DNA of 64,000 nucleotides from Streptomyces sp. R33 (GCF_041200175.1 NZ_CP165727.1:1178001-1242000); one strand, 5' to 3'; positions 40,168 to 48,807 are shown, counted from the first letter of the stretch. Notes: generated by a model not told the origin, from the sequence alone. Program-made: numbers and translations.

Positions 40168-40214
40168 GATGCTGCTCGAAGTAGTCTTCAATCAAGCATC
40201 TTTGAGCATCTTTC
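40168..40214. promoter_or_regulatory. AT-rich repeats upstream of the GH31 gene
   Basis: Two direct 10-bp copies of AGCATCTTT(G/C) lie at 40195-40214, and an inverted GATGCT at 40168-40173. The segment is AT-rich compared with its neighbours and lies 90-135 bases ahead of the GH31 start, between that gene and the P450 stop. It is probably a regulator site, possibly sugar-responsive. Confidence 0.45.
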
Positions 40215-40233
40215 AGATGGCCAGGATGCGGCC

Positions 40234-41451
40234 TCAGCCGAAGCGGATGGGGAGGTGCTTGATGCCGTTGATGAAGTCGGAGCGCAGGCGCCGGACCTCG
40301 CCCGTGAGGCCGAAGCCGGGGTGGCGGGCCAGGAGTTCGCGGATCAGGGCCTTGATCTGGGTGCGGGCCAGCCCGGCGCCCAGGCAGAAGTGGGGACCGC
40401 CGCCGCCGAACGTGAGGTGCTCGTTCGGGTTGCGGCGGATGTCGAAGACGAAGGGGTCGGCGAAGACGTCCTCGTCGCGGTTGGCGGAGGTGTAGTACGT
40501 GACCACCTTCTGCCCCTCCGCGATCGCGCGGCCGCGCAGGACGGTGTCCCGGGTGGCGGTGCGGCGGAAGTTGTGGATCGAGCCGCCCCAGCGCAGGAAC
40601 TCCTCCGTGGCCGAGGTCCACAGCGACTCGTCCTGCGGGGACGCCGCCAGCTCTGCGCGGGCCGCCGGGTGTTCGATCAGGGCCAGCAGCGTGGCCGAGA
40701 GCAGGTTGCGGGTGGTCTCGTTGCCCGCCACGCACAGCAGGACGAAGAACATGTTGATCTCGTCCGGGGCGAGCCGGTCCCCGTCGACCTCCGCGTGGAC
40801 CAGCGTCGAGAGGATGTCCTCGCGGGGGCGGGCGCGCCGCTCGGCCGCCAGGGCGTCGCAGTACGCGTAGATCTCGGCGGCGGCCAGGTCGCTGTCGTGC
40901 TTGCCCGCCGAGAGCTCCGGATCCTGGCCGCCGGCCATCCGGTTGCTCCAGTCGAAGATCAGCCGCTCGTCGCCGGGCGGTACGCCGACCATCTCGCAGA
41001 TCGTCTGGATCGGCAGCCAGGCGGCCACCTCGGAGACGAAGTCCATGTCCCGGCCGGGCACGACCGCGCTCTCCACCAGCCCGGCGGCCCGCTCGCCGAT
41101 CCGGGCCGCCAGCCGGCGGACGACGCGCGGGGTGAAGCCGGCGCTGACCAGGGAGCGGTAGCGCGAGTGGCGCGGGGCGTCCATGCCGAGCAGGACCAGG
41201 CGCAGGGTCTGCAGGGACTCGGGGCTCTGGTCGCGGATCATGAACGAGCCGAGTTCGGTGGACCACAGCTCGGGGTCGCGGCTGACGGCCTTGACGTCGG
41301 CGTGCCGCGTGACGGCGTAGAAGCCCTGGTGGGGGCCGGGCACCTCGTGCCAGTGGACGGGGTCCTCCCGGCGCAGCCGGGTGAACTGCGCGTGCGGGAC
41401 CTCGCGGGCCCAGGTGTCTTCCAGGAGGTCCGTCTCGCCGGTGGGGATCAC
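40234..41451 (-). CDS. Cytochrome P450
   Basis: A 405-aa soluble bacterial P450. The I-helix is CVAGNETTRN (242-247 core), ExxR is Glu284-Arg287 in TEEFLRW, and the heme loop FGGGGPHFCLGAGLAR has Cys356. The N-terminal part (HWHEVPGPHQGFYAVTRHAD) and LLGMDAPRHSRYRSLVSAGF resemble CYP124/125/142-like enzymes that oxidise lipids, sterols or terpenoid tails. That link is by resemblance only. The start is a GTG after GGGAAG. It is the second gene after a TetR regulator and probably in the same mRNA. No ferredoxin gene is adjacent. Confidence 0.93.
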   Translation of the reverse strand: MIPTGETDLLEDTWAREVPHAQFTRLRREDPVHWHEVPGPHQGFYAVTRHADVKAVSRDPELWSTELGSFMIRDQSPESLQTLRLVLLGMDAPRHSRYRSLVSAGFTPRVVRRLAARIGERAAGLVESAVVPGRDMDFVSEVAAWLPIQTICEMVGVPPGDERLIFDWSNRMAGGQDPELSAGKHDSDLAAAEIYAYCDALAAERRARPREDILSTLVHAEVDGDRLAPDEINMFFVLLCVAGNETTRNLLSATLLALIEHPAARAELAASPQDESLWTSATEEFLRWGGSIHNFRRTATRDTVLRGRAIAEGQKVVTYYTSANRDEDVFADPFVFDIRRNPNEHLTFGGGGPHFCLGAGLARTQIKALIRELLARHPGFGLTGEVRRLRSDFINGIKHLPIRFG

Positions 41452-41473
41452 GGTCGGTCCACTTCCCTTCGGT

Positions 41474-42082
41474 TCATTTCAGGACGGCGCCGAGGGCTTC
41501 CACGACGAGGGCGTCGGGGATGCCCTGCGGGTCGAGCCGGTGCTGCATGGCGAGGCCGAGGAGGACACCGAGCACGAGGGCGCCCGTCTCCTCCGGCGGC
41601 CGGGTGAGCGGGGTCCCGGTGGCCGCCGCCCAGTCGGCGAGGCCTTCGCCGAGCTGGGCGCGGATCTCGGCGTAGCGCTGGGCGAGCTGGGTTCCGATGA
41701 GCGGGCCCCGGGCGCCGTGCAGCCACAGTTCCGCTTCCAGGAGGAGCCAGGAGTCCCCGTGGTCGGGGTGCGGGCGGGTGAGGCTGCCCCACATGGCGGA
41801 GAAGTGCACGGCGGGGTCCGCCGGGTCGGGGCTGCCCGCGATCTCGGCGGCCAGCTCCTCGGCGGTGCGTTCCTTCCAGACCTCGAGGAGGGCCAGCAGG
41901 AGGCCCTCCTTGCCGCCGAAGTGGCTGTAGAGGGCGCCGGTGGTGCGCCCGGCCGCGTCGGCGACCGCCTCGGCCGAGACGGCGTGGAAGCCCTTGCGCG
42001 CGAAGAGTTCGGCGGCCGCGTCGATGAGGCGGGTGCGGGTCTCGGACTTCCGCTGGGCCTGCGGGGTGCGGTCGGGTGCCAT
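41474..42082 (-). CDS. TetR-family repressor of the P450 operon
   Basis: A 202-aa TetR protein with an HTH at about 15-62 (LIDAAAELFARKGFHAVSAE, then DAAGRTTGALYSHFGGKEGL) and a helical C-terminal domain with DSWLLLEAELWLHG. It lies 22 bases ahead of the P450 gene on the same strand. Its ribosome site GGAGG falls in the end of a perfect 48-bp inverted repeat, so binding there would block both transcription and start. The ligand is unknown, possibly the P450 substrate. Confidence 0.9.
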   Translation of the reverse strand: MAPDRTPQAQRKSETRTRLIDAAAELFARKGFHAVSAEAVADAAGRTTGALYSHFGGKEGLLLALLEVWKERTAEELAAEIAGSPDPADPAVHFSAMWGSLTRPHPDHGDSWLLLEAELWLHGARGPLIGTQLAQRYAEIRAQLGEGLADWAAATGTPLTRPPEETGALVLGVLLGLAMQHRLDPQGIPDALVVEALGAVLK

Positions 42083-42090
42083 GGTTCTGC

Positions 42091-42138
42091 CTCCGGGAGC
42101 AACTTATATCGGGCCTCCGATATAAGTTGCTCCCGGAG
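42091..42138. promoter_or_regulatory. Perfect 22-bp inverted repeat, 4-bp centre
   Basis: Arms 42091-42112 and 42117-42138 are exact reverse complements. Each contains AGCAACTTATATCGG or its complement, with a TATA-like core. It lies directly before the TetR gene and overlaps its Shine-Dalgarno. It is most likely the TetR operator; RNA from either strand would also fold into a very stable hairpin that hides the ribosome site. Confidence 0.8.
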
Positions 42139-42236
42139 CTGACGCCACGTCAACCCTCGTGCACGGCACGGTGTGCCGTTCGCCCGGTGAACCGGTCCGG
42201 CCAGGCCGTCTCCGGCGGGGGCCGGGCTCGGGGGCA

Positions 42237-42259
42237 TTGTCAGACCCCTGCGCGACGAT
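42237..42259 (+). promoter_or_regulatory. PafBC-like promoter of the second DNA ligase gene
   Basis: TTGTCAGAC, eight bases, then GACGAT. The spacing equals the RecA-NDp motif (TTGTCRGTG-N8-TANNNT); TTGTCAG is kept, the last bases of the -35 part and the first T of the -10 part differ. The -10 box ends six bases before the ATG at 42266, so the mRNA would be leaderless. Confidence 0.5.
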
Positions 42260-42265
42260 CAGGTC

Positions 42266-44344
42266 ATGACGATCACCACCGCTCCTGCCGGTCCCGCCCT
42301 CACCACCCGCGACGAGTACGCCGATGCGATCGGTACGGCGATCAGGGCCTCCGCCGCGTACTACGGGTCCGGCGATTCGCCGCTCGACGACGCCTCGTTC
42401 GACCTCCTCGTCTCGCTGATCCTGGCCTACGAGGAGCGGTACCCGGAGCACATCGATCCGGCTTCGCCGACCGGGAAGGTGGCCGGGGGCGCCGTGCCGG
42501 CCGGGGAGGTGGCGCACACGGCGGCGATGCTCTCGCTGGCGAACGCGTTCGGCCCGCAGGACCTGCTCGACTGGGAGGCCTCGGTGGTACGCCGGCTGGG
42601 CGCACCGGTCACGGGCGGCTTCGTCGTCGAGCCGAAGCTCGACGGGGCCTCGCTGGCGGCCCGGTACCGGGGCGGCCGGCTGGTCCAGCTCGTCACCCGG
42701 GGCAACGGCACGAGCGGCGAGGACGTGTCCCATGCGATCGGGACCATCGTCGGGCTGCCGGAGCGGCTCACCTCGGACGTCTCCTTCGAGGTGCGCGGCG
42801 AAGTCCTGCTGACCACGGCCCAGTTCGAGCGGGCCAACGAGATACGCGCCGCGCACGGCGCCGGGGCGTTCTCCAACGCGCGCAACGGCGCGGCCGGCAC
42901 GCTCCGGGCCAAGGGCCGCCCGTACACGGTGGAGATGACGTTCTGGGCGTTCGGGGCGGGCGAACTCGACGGCCCTGACGGCTCCGACAGCCCCGCGGTG
43001 CTGCCGGGGAGCACGCATGCGGAGGCGATGGCCTTCGTCGCCGCCGCGGGTGTCCGGACGGCCGCGGCCACCCCCGCGGGGCTGACGGTGGTGGACACGG
43101 TCGCCGAGGTGCAGGAGCACGTCGACCGGATCGCGGCCCTGCGCGCCCGGCTGCCGTTCGGGATCGACGGGGTCGTCGTCAAGCTGGACTCCCTGGCCGA
43201 GCAGGCCGCGGCCGGGACCGGCTCGCGCCACCCGCACTGGGCGACCGCGTACAAGCTGGCCGCCGTGGAACGGCGCACCCGGCTGCTGGACGTGACCTGG
43301 GCGGTGGGCCGGACCGGGGTGCTCGCGCCGACCGCCGTGCTGGAGCCGGTGGAGATAGACGGCTCGGTGGTGCGGCACGCCACCCTGCACAATCCCGCCG
43401 ACATCGAGCGCCGCGGCCTGCGGCTCGGCGACACCGTGACCGTGTACAAGGCGGGCGACGTCATCCCGCGGATCGAGGCCCCGGTGGTGGAGCTGCGCAC
43501 CGGTGAGGAGCGGGCCATCGAGCTGCCGTCCGTCTGCCCGGGCTGCCAGGGCGAGATCGACCGGAGCCAGGAGCGGTGGCGGTGCGCCCAGCCGGCCGAC
43601 TGCGGGCGGATCGCCGCGATCCTGTACGCCGCCGGGCGCGACCAGCTGGACATCGACGGCCTGGGTGAGACGTACGTACGGGCGCTGGTCGAGGCCGGCC
43701 GGGTCCGTGACGTGGCCGACCTGTTCGGGCTGGACCACGCGGCGCTCGCGGAGGCGGCGGGGAGCGAGAAGCGGGCCGTGAAGCTGCTGGAGCAGATCGA
43801 GGCCGCGAAGGGCAGGCCGCTGGCCCGGGTGTTCTGCGCGCTCGGGGTCGTCGGCACGGGGCGGGGCATGTCCCGGCGGATCGCCCGCCACTTCGGGACG
43901 ATGGAGGCGATCCGGGCCGCCGACGCCGCCGCGATGACGGAGGTCGAACTGGTCGGGGACACCAAGGCCGCCGGGATCGTCGCCCAGGTCGCGGAGCTCG
44001 GGCCGGTCATCGACAAGCTGGCCGCGGCCGGGGTCAACCTCGTCGAGCCGCACGTGGAGCGCCCCGCCGGAGAAGAGGGCGCCGAGGGACCGCTCGCCGG
44101 GCAGTGCGTGGTGGTCACGGGGAAGATGACGGGCGCGCTGGCGGCGTACGACACGCGGGACAAGGTGCGCGAGCTGATCGAACGGGCCGGCGGTAAGTCC
44201 GCGAGCGGCATATCGGGGCGGACGACGCTGCTCGTGGCGGGTGCCAAGGCCGGCAGCAAGGTGGCCAAGGCCGAGGAGGCGGGCATCGAGATCGTCGGCG
44301 AGGAGGCGTTCGCCGAGCGGATCGCCGCGTTCCTCACCTGCTGA
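42266..44344 (+). CDS. NAD-dependent DNA ligase, divergent LigA paralogue
   Basis: A 692-aa LigA-type ligase. Domain Ia has YYGSGDSPLDD, and the adenylation motif KLDG is at 124-127 (VEPKLDGASL). The nucleotide-binding and OB parts follow (YKLAAVERRTRLLDVTWAVG). A four-Cys zinc finger (CPGC, later RCAQPADC), a helix-hairpin-helix region and a C-terminal BRCT (QCVVVTGKMTG, then GGKSASGISGRTTLLVAGAK) complete the layout. Differences from the housekeeping enzyme include HTAAMLSLANAF lacking the Pro and LDGAS instead of LDGLA. It is therefore taken as a second ligase, probably for repair. The promoter resembles a DNA-damage one. Confidence 0.88.
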   Translation: MTITTAPAGPALTTRDEYADAIGTAIRASAAYYGSGDSPLDDASFDLLVSLILAYEERYPEHIDPASPTGKVAGGAVPAGEVAHTAAMLSLANAFGPQDLLDWEASVVRRLGAPVTGGFVVEPKLDGASLAARYRGGRLVQLVTRGNGTSGEDVSHAIGTIVGLPERLTSDVSFEVRGEVLLTTAQFERANEIRAAHGAGAFSNARNGAAGTLRAKGRPYTVEMTFWAFGAGELDGPDGSDSPAVLPGSTHAEAMAFVAAAGVRTAAATPAGLTVVDTVAEVQEHVDRIAALRARLPFGIDGVVVKLDSLAEQAAAGTGSRHPHWATAYKLAAVERRTRLLDVTWAVGRTGVLAPTAVLEPVEIDGSVVRHATLHNPADIERRGLRLGDTVTVYKAGDVIPRIEAPVVELRTGEERAIELPSVCPGCQGEIDRSQERWRCAQPADCGRIAAILYAAGRDQLDIDGLGETYVRALVEAGRVRDVADLFGLDHAALAEAAGSEKRAVKLLEQIEAAKGRPLARVFCALGVVGTGRGMSRRIARHFGTMEAIRAADAAAMTEVELVGDTKAAGIVAQVAELGPVIDKLAAAGVNLVEPHVERPAGEEGAEGPLAGQCVVVTGKMTGALAAYDTRDKVRELIERAGGKSASGISGRTTLLVAGAKAGSKVAKAEEAGIEIVGEEAFAERIAAFLTC

Positions 44345-44576
44345 ACGGTGCGGGCCCTTCGGGTGGCGGCGGGGTGACGGCCAGGACCGGTGGGGCCGGC
44401 GAGGTGTACCGGTGGCCGCAGGGGTCGAAGACCAGCACCACCGGCCGGCCCGGGCGCTGGCGCCAGGAGATCCGCTCCGGTGCGCCCGCGCACGCGGGAC
44501 AGCGCGGCAGCGGGCTCGGCTCCGCCGGGCGTGCGGGGGCGGACGCGAGCCGGGGCACGGGGTGCGGTTCACGCAT
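44334..44576 (-). CDS. Small Cys-containing hypothetical protein
   Basis: An 80-aa protein with a CPACAG knuckle (residues about 26-31) and a single later Cys in FDPCGHRY, which together with His could hold one zinc. The start MREPHPV has AGGGAG upstream. Its 3' end overlaps the ligase gene by 11 bases in the convergent direction. The function is unknown and the coding call rests on the ribosome site and the metal-like motif. Confidence 0.6.
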   Translation of the reverse strand: MREPHPVPRLASAPARPAEPSPLPRCPACAGAPERISWRQRPGRPVVLVFDPCGHRYTSPAPPVLAVTPPPPEGPAPFSR

Positions 44577-44729
44577 GGGGGCTCCCTGGTCCGACGGTCG
44601 TGCTCCTGGCACTGTGTCATGGACCGCCTCTCCGGGGCACGGGCCGATCCTCCAGGATCTCGGCTGGTCAGGGGTGCGTTCCCCGTGCAGACCCGCCGAT
44701 CCGCCCGGGCGGACGAAGACGCCGACGGC

Positions 44730-44753
44730 CGGTGGGGGGGTACTCCCCCACCG
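44730..44753. terminator. Terminator of the glycine-betaine transporter operon
   Basis: CGGTGGGGG (44730-44738) pairs with CCCCCACCG (44745-44753) around a 6-base loop, about 30 bases after the stop of the permease/binding-protein gene. Confidence 0.65.
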
Positions 44754-44783
44754 AGCGCCGGCGCCTTCACGGCCTCGCGGCGA

Positions 44784-46577
44784 TCACGCGGCCTTGGCGA
44801 TCTCCGGGTGCTCCGTCAGCCAGGCGCGGACCGCCTGCTGCTCCTTGCCCTTGCCCGCCTCCTGGATCTTCGCCTCCAGGCCGGTCAGCTGGGCCTCGGT
44901 CAGCTTGAACGAGCGCAGCCAGGAGGCCACTTCCGGCTCGTCGTCCGCGAAGCCCTTGCGGGCCAGGGTGTGGATGCCGTCGCCCTGGCCCCAGACCCCC
45001 TTGGGGTCCTCGAGCTTCTTCAGGTCGTACGAGGCGTAGGCCCAGTGCGGCGACCAGAGCACCACCGCCACCGGCTCCTGCTTCTCGTAGGCCCGCTTGA
45101 GCTCGGCGAGCATGCCGGGGGTCGATCCGTCGACGACCTCGTACTCGCCGTCGAGGCCGTACTCCTGGAGCACCTTGCCCTTCAGGATCCCCATCGCGCC
45201 CGCGCTGGGCTCGATGCCGATGATCCGGCCCTTGAACTCGCCGCCCTTGCCCTTGAGGTCGGCGAGGGAGGTGACGTCCTTCATGTAGGAGGGGACGGAC
45301 AGTTCGATGGAGGTCGGTCCGTACCAGGAGCCGAGTTCGTCCAGCTTGTTCCGGTACTTCTCCCAGTACTGGGCCTGCGTGACCGGCAGCCAGGCGTCGG
45401 TCTGGAAGTCGACCTGGCCGCCCGCGATACCGGTGAACAGGGCGCCGAGCTCCAGCTGCTTCGCCTCCACCTGGAAGCCCCGGCGCTCCAGGAGCTCCTT
45501 CCACAGGTAGGTCGAGGCGATGCCCTCGTCCCAGGGGATGTAGCCGATGCTGATCTTGCGGCCCTTGCCGGTGCCGCCGTCCGCCCCGGCCGCAGTCGGC
45601 TGCCCGGAGCCGCCGAAGGTGTTCAGGCCGCCCGCGACGAGGGCGAGGACCACGGCGCCGGTGACGGCGTACGCGGGCTGGGGGCGGTGGTTCCACAGCT
45701 TTGCGGCGCCGCTCGCGGCGGCCTGCGCCTTGGCGAGCGCGCGCCGGCCGAGCGGGGACACCTGGCGGCCGAGCGCGCCGGTCATCCGGTCCAGGTACAT
45801 GGCGAGGATGACGATGGAGATGCCCGCCTCGAAGCCGAGGCCGATGTCGACGTTGCCGATGGCCCGGTAGACGGCGCCGCCGAGCCCGCCTCCGCCGACC
45901 ATGCCGGCGATGACGACCATGGAGAGGCCGAGCATGATGACCTGGTTGATGCCCGCCATGATGGTGGGCAGGGCCAGCGGCAGCTGGACGCGTACGAGGG
46001 TGTCGCGCGGCGTGGTCCCGAAGGCGTCGGCGGCCTCGACGAGTTCCGTGTCGACCTGGCGGATGCCGAGCTCGGTCATCCGTACGCCGGGCGGCAGCGA
46101 GAAGATGATGGTCGCGATGATGCCGGGCACCACGCCCACCCCGAAGAAGATGATGCCGGGGATCAGGTAGACCATGGCCGGCATGGTCTGCATGAAGTCC
46201 AGGACGGGCCGCAGGACGGCGCTGACCCGGTCGGACCGGGAGGCCCAGATGCCGAGCGGGACCGCGAACGCGAGTGTGACGAGGGTCGCGACCAGGACCA
46301 GGGAGAGCGTGGACATCGCGTCGGCCCACAGGCCGACGGAGTCGACGAGTGCGAAGCCGGCGAAGGCGAGCAGCGCGGCGAGCAGGCCGCGCAGCCACCA
46401 GGCGGCGACGGCGAGGATGCCGGCGAACAGCAGCGGGGCGGGCGCGTCCAGCACGGCGTGGATGCCGTCGTACAGCCCGGTGACGAGCGCACTGACGGCG
46501 TCGAACAGCCAGGAGAGGTGGCGCTGGAGGAAGTCGACTGCGCTGTCGACCCAGGCGCCGAGGGGCAGGCGGGGCAT
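44784..46577 (-). CDS. Glycine betaine/choline-type ABC permease fused to binding protein
   Basis: A 597-aa fusion. The N-terminal 290 residues are an OpuAB/ProW-type permease with about six helices and the coupling loop EAADAFGTTPRDTLVRVQLP. A further helix near residue 310 leads to an extracytoplasmic OpuAC/ProX-like binding domain (about 330-597; KISIGYIPWDEGIASTYLWK, then DFQTDAWLPVTQAQYWEKY) rich in Trp and Tyr for a quaternary amine. The gene overlaps the ATPase stop (ATGA). It should import osmoprotectants such as glycine betaine. The exact ligand is not proven. Confidence 0.9.
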   Translation of the reverse strand: MPRLPLGAWVDSAVDFLQRHLSWLFDAVSALVTGLYDGIHAVLDAPAPLLFAGILAVAAWWLRGLLAALLAFAGFALVDSVGLWADAMSTLSLVLVATLVTLAFAVPLGIWASRSDRVSAVLRPVLDFMQTMPAMVYLIPGIIFFGVGVVPGIIATIIFSLPPGVRMTELGIRQVDTELVEAADAFGTTPRDTLVRVQLPLALPTIMAGINQVIMLGLSMVVIAGMVGGGGLGGAVYRAIGNVDIGLGFEAGISIVILAMYLDRMTGALGRQVSPLGRRALAKAQAAASGAAKLWNHRPQPAYAVTGAVVLALVAGGLNTFGGSGQPTAAGADGGTGKGRKISIGYIPWDEGIASTYLWKELLERRGFQVEAKQLELGALFTGIAGGQVDFQTDAWLPVTQAQYWEKYRNKLDELGSWYGPTSIELSVPSYMKDVTSLADLKGKGGEFKGRIIGIEPSAGAMGILKGKVLQEYGLDGEYEVVDGSTPGMLAELKRAYEKQEPVAVVLWSPHWAYASYDLKKLEDPKGVWGQGDGIHTLARKGFADDEPEVASWLRSFKLTEAQLTGLEAKIQEAGKGKEQQAVRAWLTEHPEIAKAA

Positions 46578-47638
46578 CAGGCGGCCACCTCCACGCAGGC
46601 CATCGGGGGCCGCTGTTCGTCGCCGATGAAGGCGATGAGGCGGTCCTGCGGCACGGAGCCGACGAGGGCGCCGTCCGCGTCGGTGACGGCGACGGCGTGC
46701 GGCACCCGGGCGCTGATGGCGCACAGGTCGGCGAGCGGGGTGTCGGCGGTGACGCTGGGGCAGCCACAGGCGCAGCTCCCGGCGACGGGGTCGGTCATCA
46801 CGGCGTCGGCCGTGAGCACGCGCGAGCGGTCGACGTCCTGGATGAAGGAGGCGACGTAGTCGTCGGCGGGGCGGGTCAGGATGTCCTCGGCGGTGCCCTG
46901 CTGGACGATGCGGCCGTCGCGCATGACGGCGATGCCGTCGCCGAGGCGCATGGCCTCGTTGAGGTCGTGTGTGATGAACACGATGGTCTTCTTGAGCCGC
47001 TGCTGGAGTTCCAGCAGCTGGTCCTGCATGTCGCGGCGGATCAGCGGGTCCAGCGCGCTGAAGGACTCGTCCATCAGGAGCAGGTCGGCGTCGGTGGCCA
47101 GGGCGCGGGCCAGGCCCACGCGCTGCTGCATGCCGCCGGACAGCTCGTCCGGCCAGGACGCCTCCCAGCCGGCGAGCCCGCACAGCTCCAGCGCCTCGGT
47201 GGCGCGGCGCTCGCGCTCGGCGCGGGCGACGCCCTGCACCTCCAGCCCGTAGGCGGCGTTCTCGAGGACGCTGCGGTGCGGGAAGAGCGCGAAGTGCTGG
47301 AAGACCATGCTGATCTTGGTGGAGCGGACGTGGCGCAGCTCACGCCGGGAGAGCGAGGTGAGGTCCTGGCCGTCGAAGAGGATGCGCCCCTCGGTGGGTG
47401 CGAGCAGTCCGTTCAGCATGCGCAGCAGCGTGGACTTGCCGGATCCCGACAGACCCATGACGACGAAGATCTCGCCGGGCTCGACGCGGAATGAGGCGTC
47501 GATCACAGCGGCCGTGGTACCGGCTGCGCGCAGCTCGTCGCGGCCGGCGCCGCCCCGGAGCGCGCGGACCGCGGCAGCGGCGTCGCCGGGTCGTCTTCCG
47601 AACACCTTGAAAACGTGCTCGGCCTGGAGCGTGGACAC
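46577..47638 (-). CDS. Quaternary-amine ABC transporter ATPase (OpuAA/ProV type)
   Basis: A 353-aa ATPase. Walker A is GLSGSGKST (about 62-70), the Q-loop MVFQHFALFPH, signature LSGGMQQRVGLARAL, Walker B LLLMDESFSALD and switch HDLNEAMRLG. A C-terminal CBS-like region (about 280-345) is expected in osmoregulatory ATPases and senses ionic strength. It holds an unusual Cys cluster SCACGCPS. The start is a GTG at 47638 with GAGG five bases before it; six bases upstream is another GTG. The gene is coupled to the permease gene. It lies downstream of a SigB-family gene. Confidence 0.92.
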   Translation of the reverse strand: MSTLQAEHVFKVFGRRPGDAAAAVRALRGGAGRDELRAAGTTAAVIDASFRVEPGEIFVVMGLSGSGKSTLLRMLNGLLAPTEGRILFDGQDLTSLSRRELRHVRSTKISMVFQHFALFPHRSVLENAAYGLEVQGVARAERERRATEALELCGLAGWEASWPDELSGGMQQRVGLARALATDADLLLMDESFSALDPLIRRDMQDQLLELQQRLKKTIVFITHDLNEAMRLGDGIAVMRDGRIVQQGTAEDILTRPADDYVASFIQDVDRSRVLTADAVMTDPVAGSCACGCPSVTADTPLADLCAISARVPHAVAVTDADGALVGSVPQDRLIAFIGDEQRPPMACVEVAA

Positions 47639-47669
47639 ATACACCTCGCGGGTCGTACCGGAACGGCGC

Positions 47670-47693
47670 GCGCCCGGCCGGTGGGCCGGGCGC
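47670..47693 (-). terminator. Hairpin between the sigma factor and the transporter operon
   Basis: GCGCCCGGCC (47670-47679) pairs with GGCCGGGCGC (47684-47693), 10 bp with a 4-base loop, in the 177-base gap. It probably ends the sigma-factor mRNA, or works as an attenuator for the transporter genes. Confidence 0.6.
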
Positions 47694-47815
47694 AGCCGTG
47701 GAGCGGTGCGGGATCCGCCCGCCCCCGCGCCGGCCGTGTCACGGCCGACGGAAGGGTTCGCTCCGGATCCGCGGGTGCCCGGGGTGTTCCGGGGTAAACG
47801 CCGAGGTGACCCACC

Positions 47816-48736
47816 TCACGCCGGGTCGGGGTCCTCCAGCATCGAGGTGCGCAGGTGCTCGAGGATGCGGGTCAGCAGGCGAGAGACCTGCATCTGCGAG
47901 ATGCCGAGCGCGGCGCCGATCTGCGCCTGGGTCAGCTCCTCGCCGAAGCGCATCTGCAGCATGCGGCGCTCGCGGTCGGTGAGCTGTTCGAGCAGCGGTG
48001 CGAGGGTCTGGATGTCCTCGACGCGCTCCAGGGCCGGCTCCTCCTCGCCCATGACGTCGGCGAGGGTGTGGCCGTCGGCGGAGCCGTCGCCGCGCTCCGC
48101 GTGCGCGGTGTGCGGGGCGTCCAGGGAGCCGCTGGTGTGGCCGTTGGCGGCAACGAGACCCTCTATGACCTCCTCGTCCGAGAGGCCGAGGTGGTCGGCG
48201 AGGTCCGCGACCGTGGGCGAGCGGTCGAGCGTGGTGGTCAGCTGCTCCTTCGCCTTGGCGATGTCGATGCGCAGCTCCTGGAGCCGGCGCGGGACGCGGA
48301 CGGCCCAGGAGGTGTCACGGAAGTGGCGCTTGATCTCACCTGTGATGTACGGCATGGCGAGGGTGGCGAATTCGTTCTCGCGGGCCGGGTCGAACCGGTC
48401 GATCGCCTTGATCAGGCCGATGGTGCCGACCTGGACGATGTCCTCGATGTCGCCTCCGTCACCCCGGCCGCGGAAGCGGCGGACGGCGTACTGGACGAGT
48501 GAGGCGTTCATCTCTATGAGCGCGTTGCGGACGTACTGGTGTTCCGGGGTGCCCTCGGACAGTTCGTGCAGCCGCCGGAAGAACACCCTCGAGAGCTCCC
48601 TCGCATCGGCGGGGGCCACCTCCCTTGGCTCCTCGATCCGCGGCAGGTCCGCGATCCGGGCGGCCTGGATGCCGCGGCGCGGACGGGGGACGACTGTGAC
48701 GGTTTCGGAAGTGGAGGACGGGGCAGGGGCGGGCAT
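47816..48736 (-). CDS. SigB/SigF-family alternative RNA polymerase sigma factor
   Basis: A 306-aa sigma factor of the SigB/SigF/SigG group. Region 2 is NASLVQYAVRRFRGRGDGGD then EDIVQVGTIGLIKAIDRFDP and MPYITGEIKRHFRDTSWAVR. Region 3 follows with TVADLADHLGLSDEEVIEGL, and region 4 ends with LTQAQIGAALGISQMQVSRL. Streptomyces have about nine such factors for osmotic stress and sporulation, usually with an anti-sigma gene beside them. None is seen here. The gene precedes a glycine-betaine transporter on the same strand, which fits an osmotic role. The start has AAGGAG before it. Confidence 0.9.
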   Translation of the reverse strand: MPAPAPSSTSETVTVVPRPRRGIQAARIADLPRIEEPREVAPADARELSRVFFRRLHELSEGTPEHQYVRNALIEMNASLVQYAVRRFRGRGDGGDIEDIVQVGTIGLIKAIDRFDPARENEFATLAMPYITGEIKRHFRDTSWAVRVPRRLQELRIDIAKAKEQLTTTLDRSPTVADLADHLGLSDEEVIEGLVAANGHTSGSLDAPHTAHAERGDGSADGHTLADVMGEEEPALERVEDIQTLAPLLEQLTDRERRMLQMRFGEELTQAQIGAALGISQMQVSRLLTRILEHLRTSMLEDPDPA

Positions 48737-48807
48737 GGGGTTCGCTCCTTGGGCTTGTCGGCTTGCGGCGCGGGACCTTGACTGCCGTAGATGGTGGTCT
48801 CTTTCAG

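Noticed and set aside
42104..44770. Long minus-strand frame opposite the DNA ligase
   Set aside because: The plus strand has KLDG, zinc finger and BRCT; the antisense frame has no motif.
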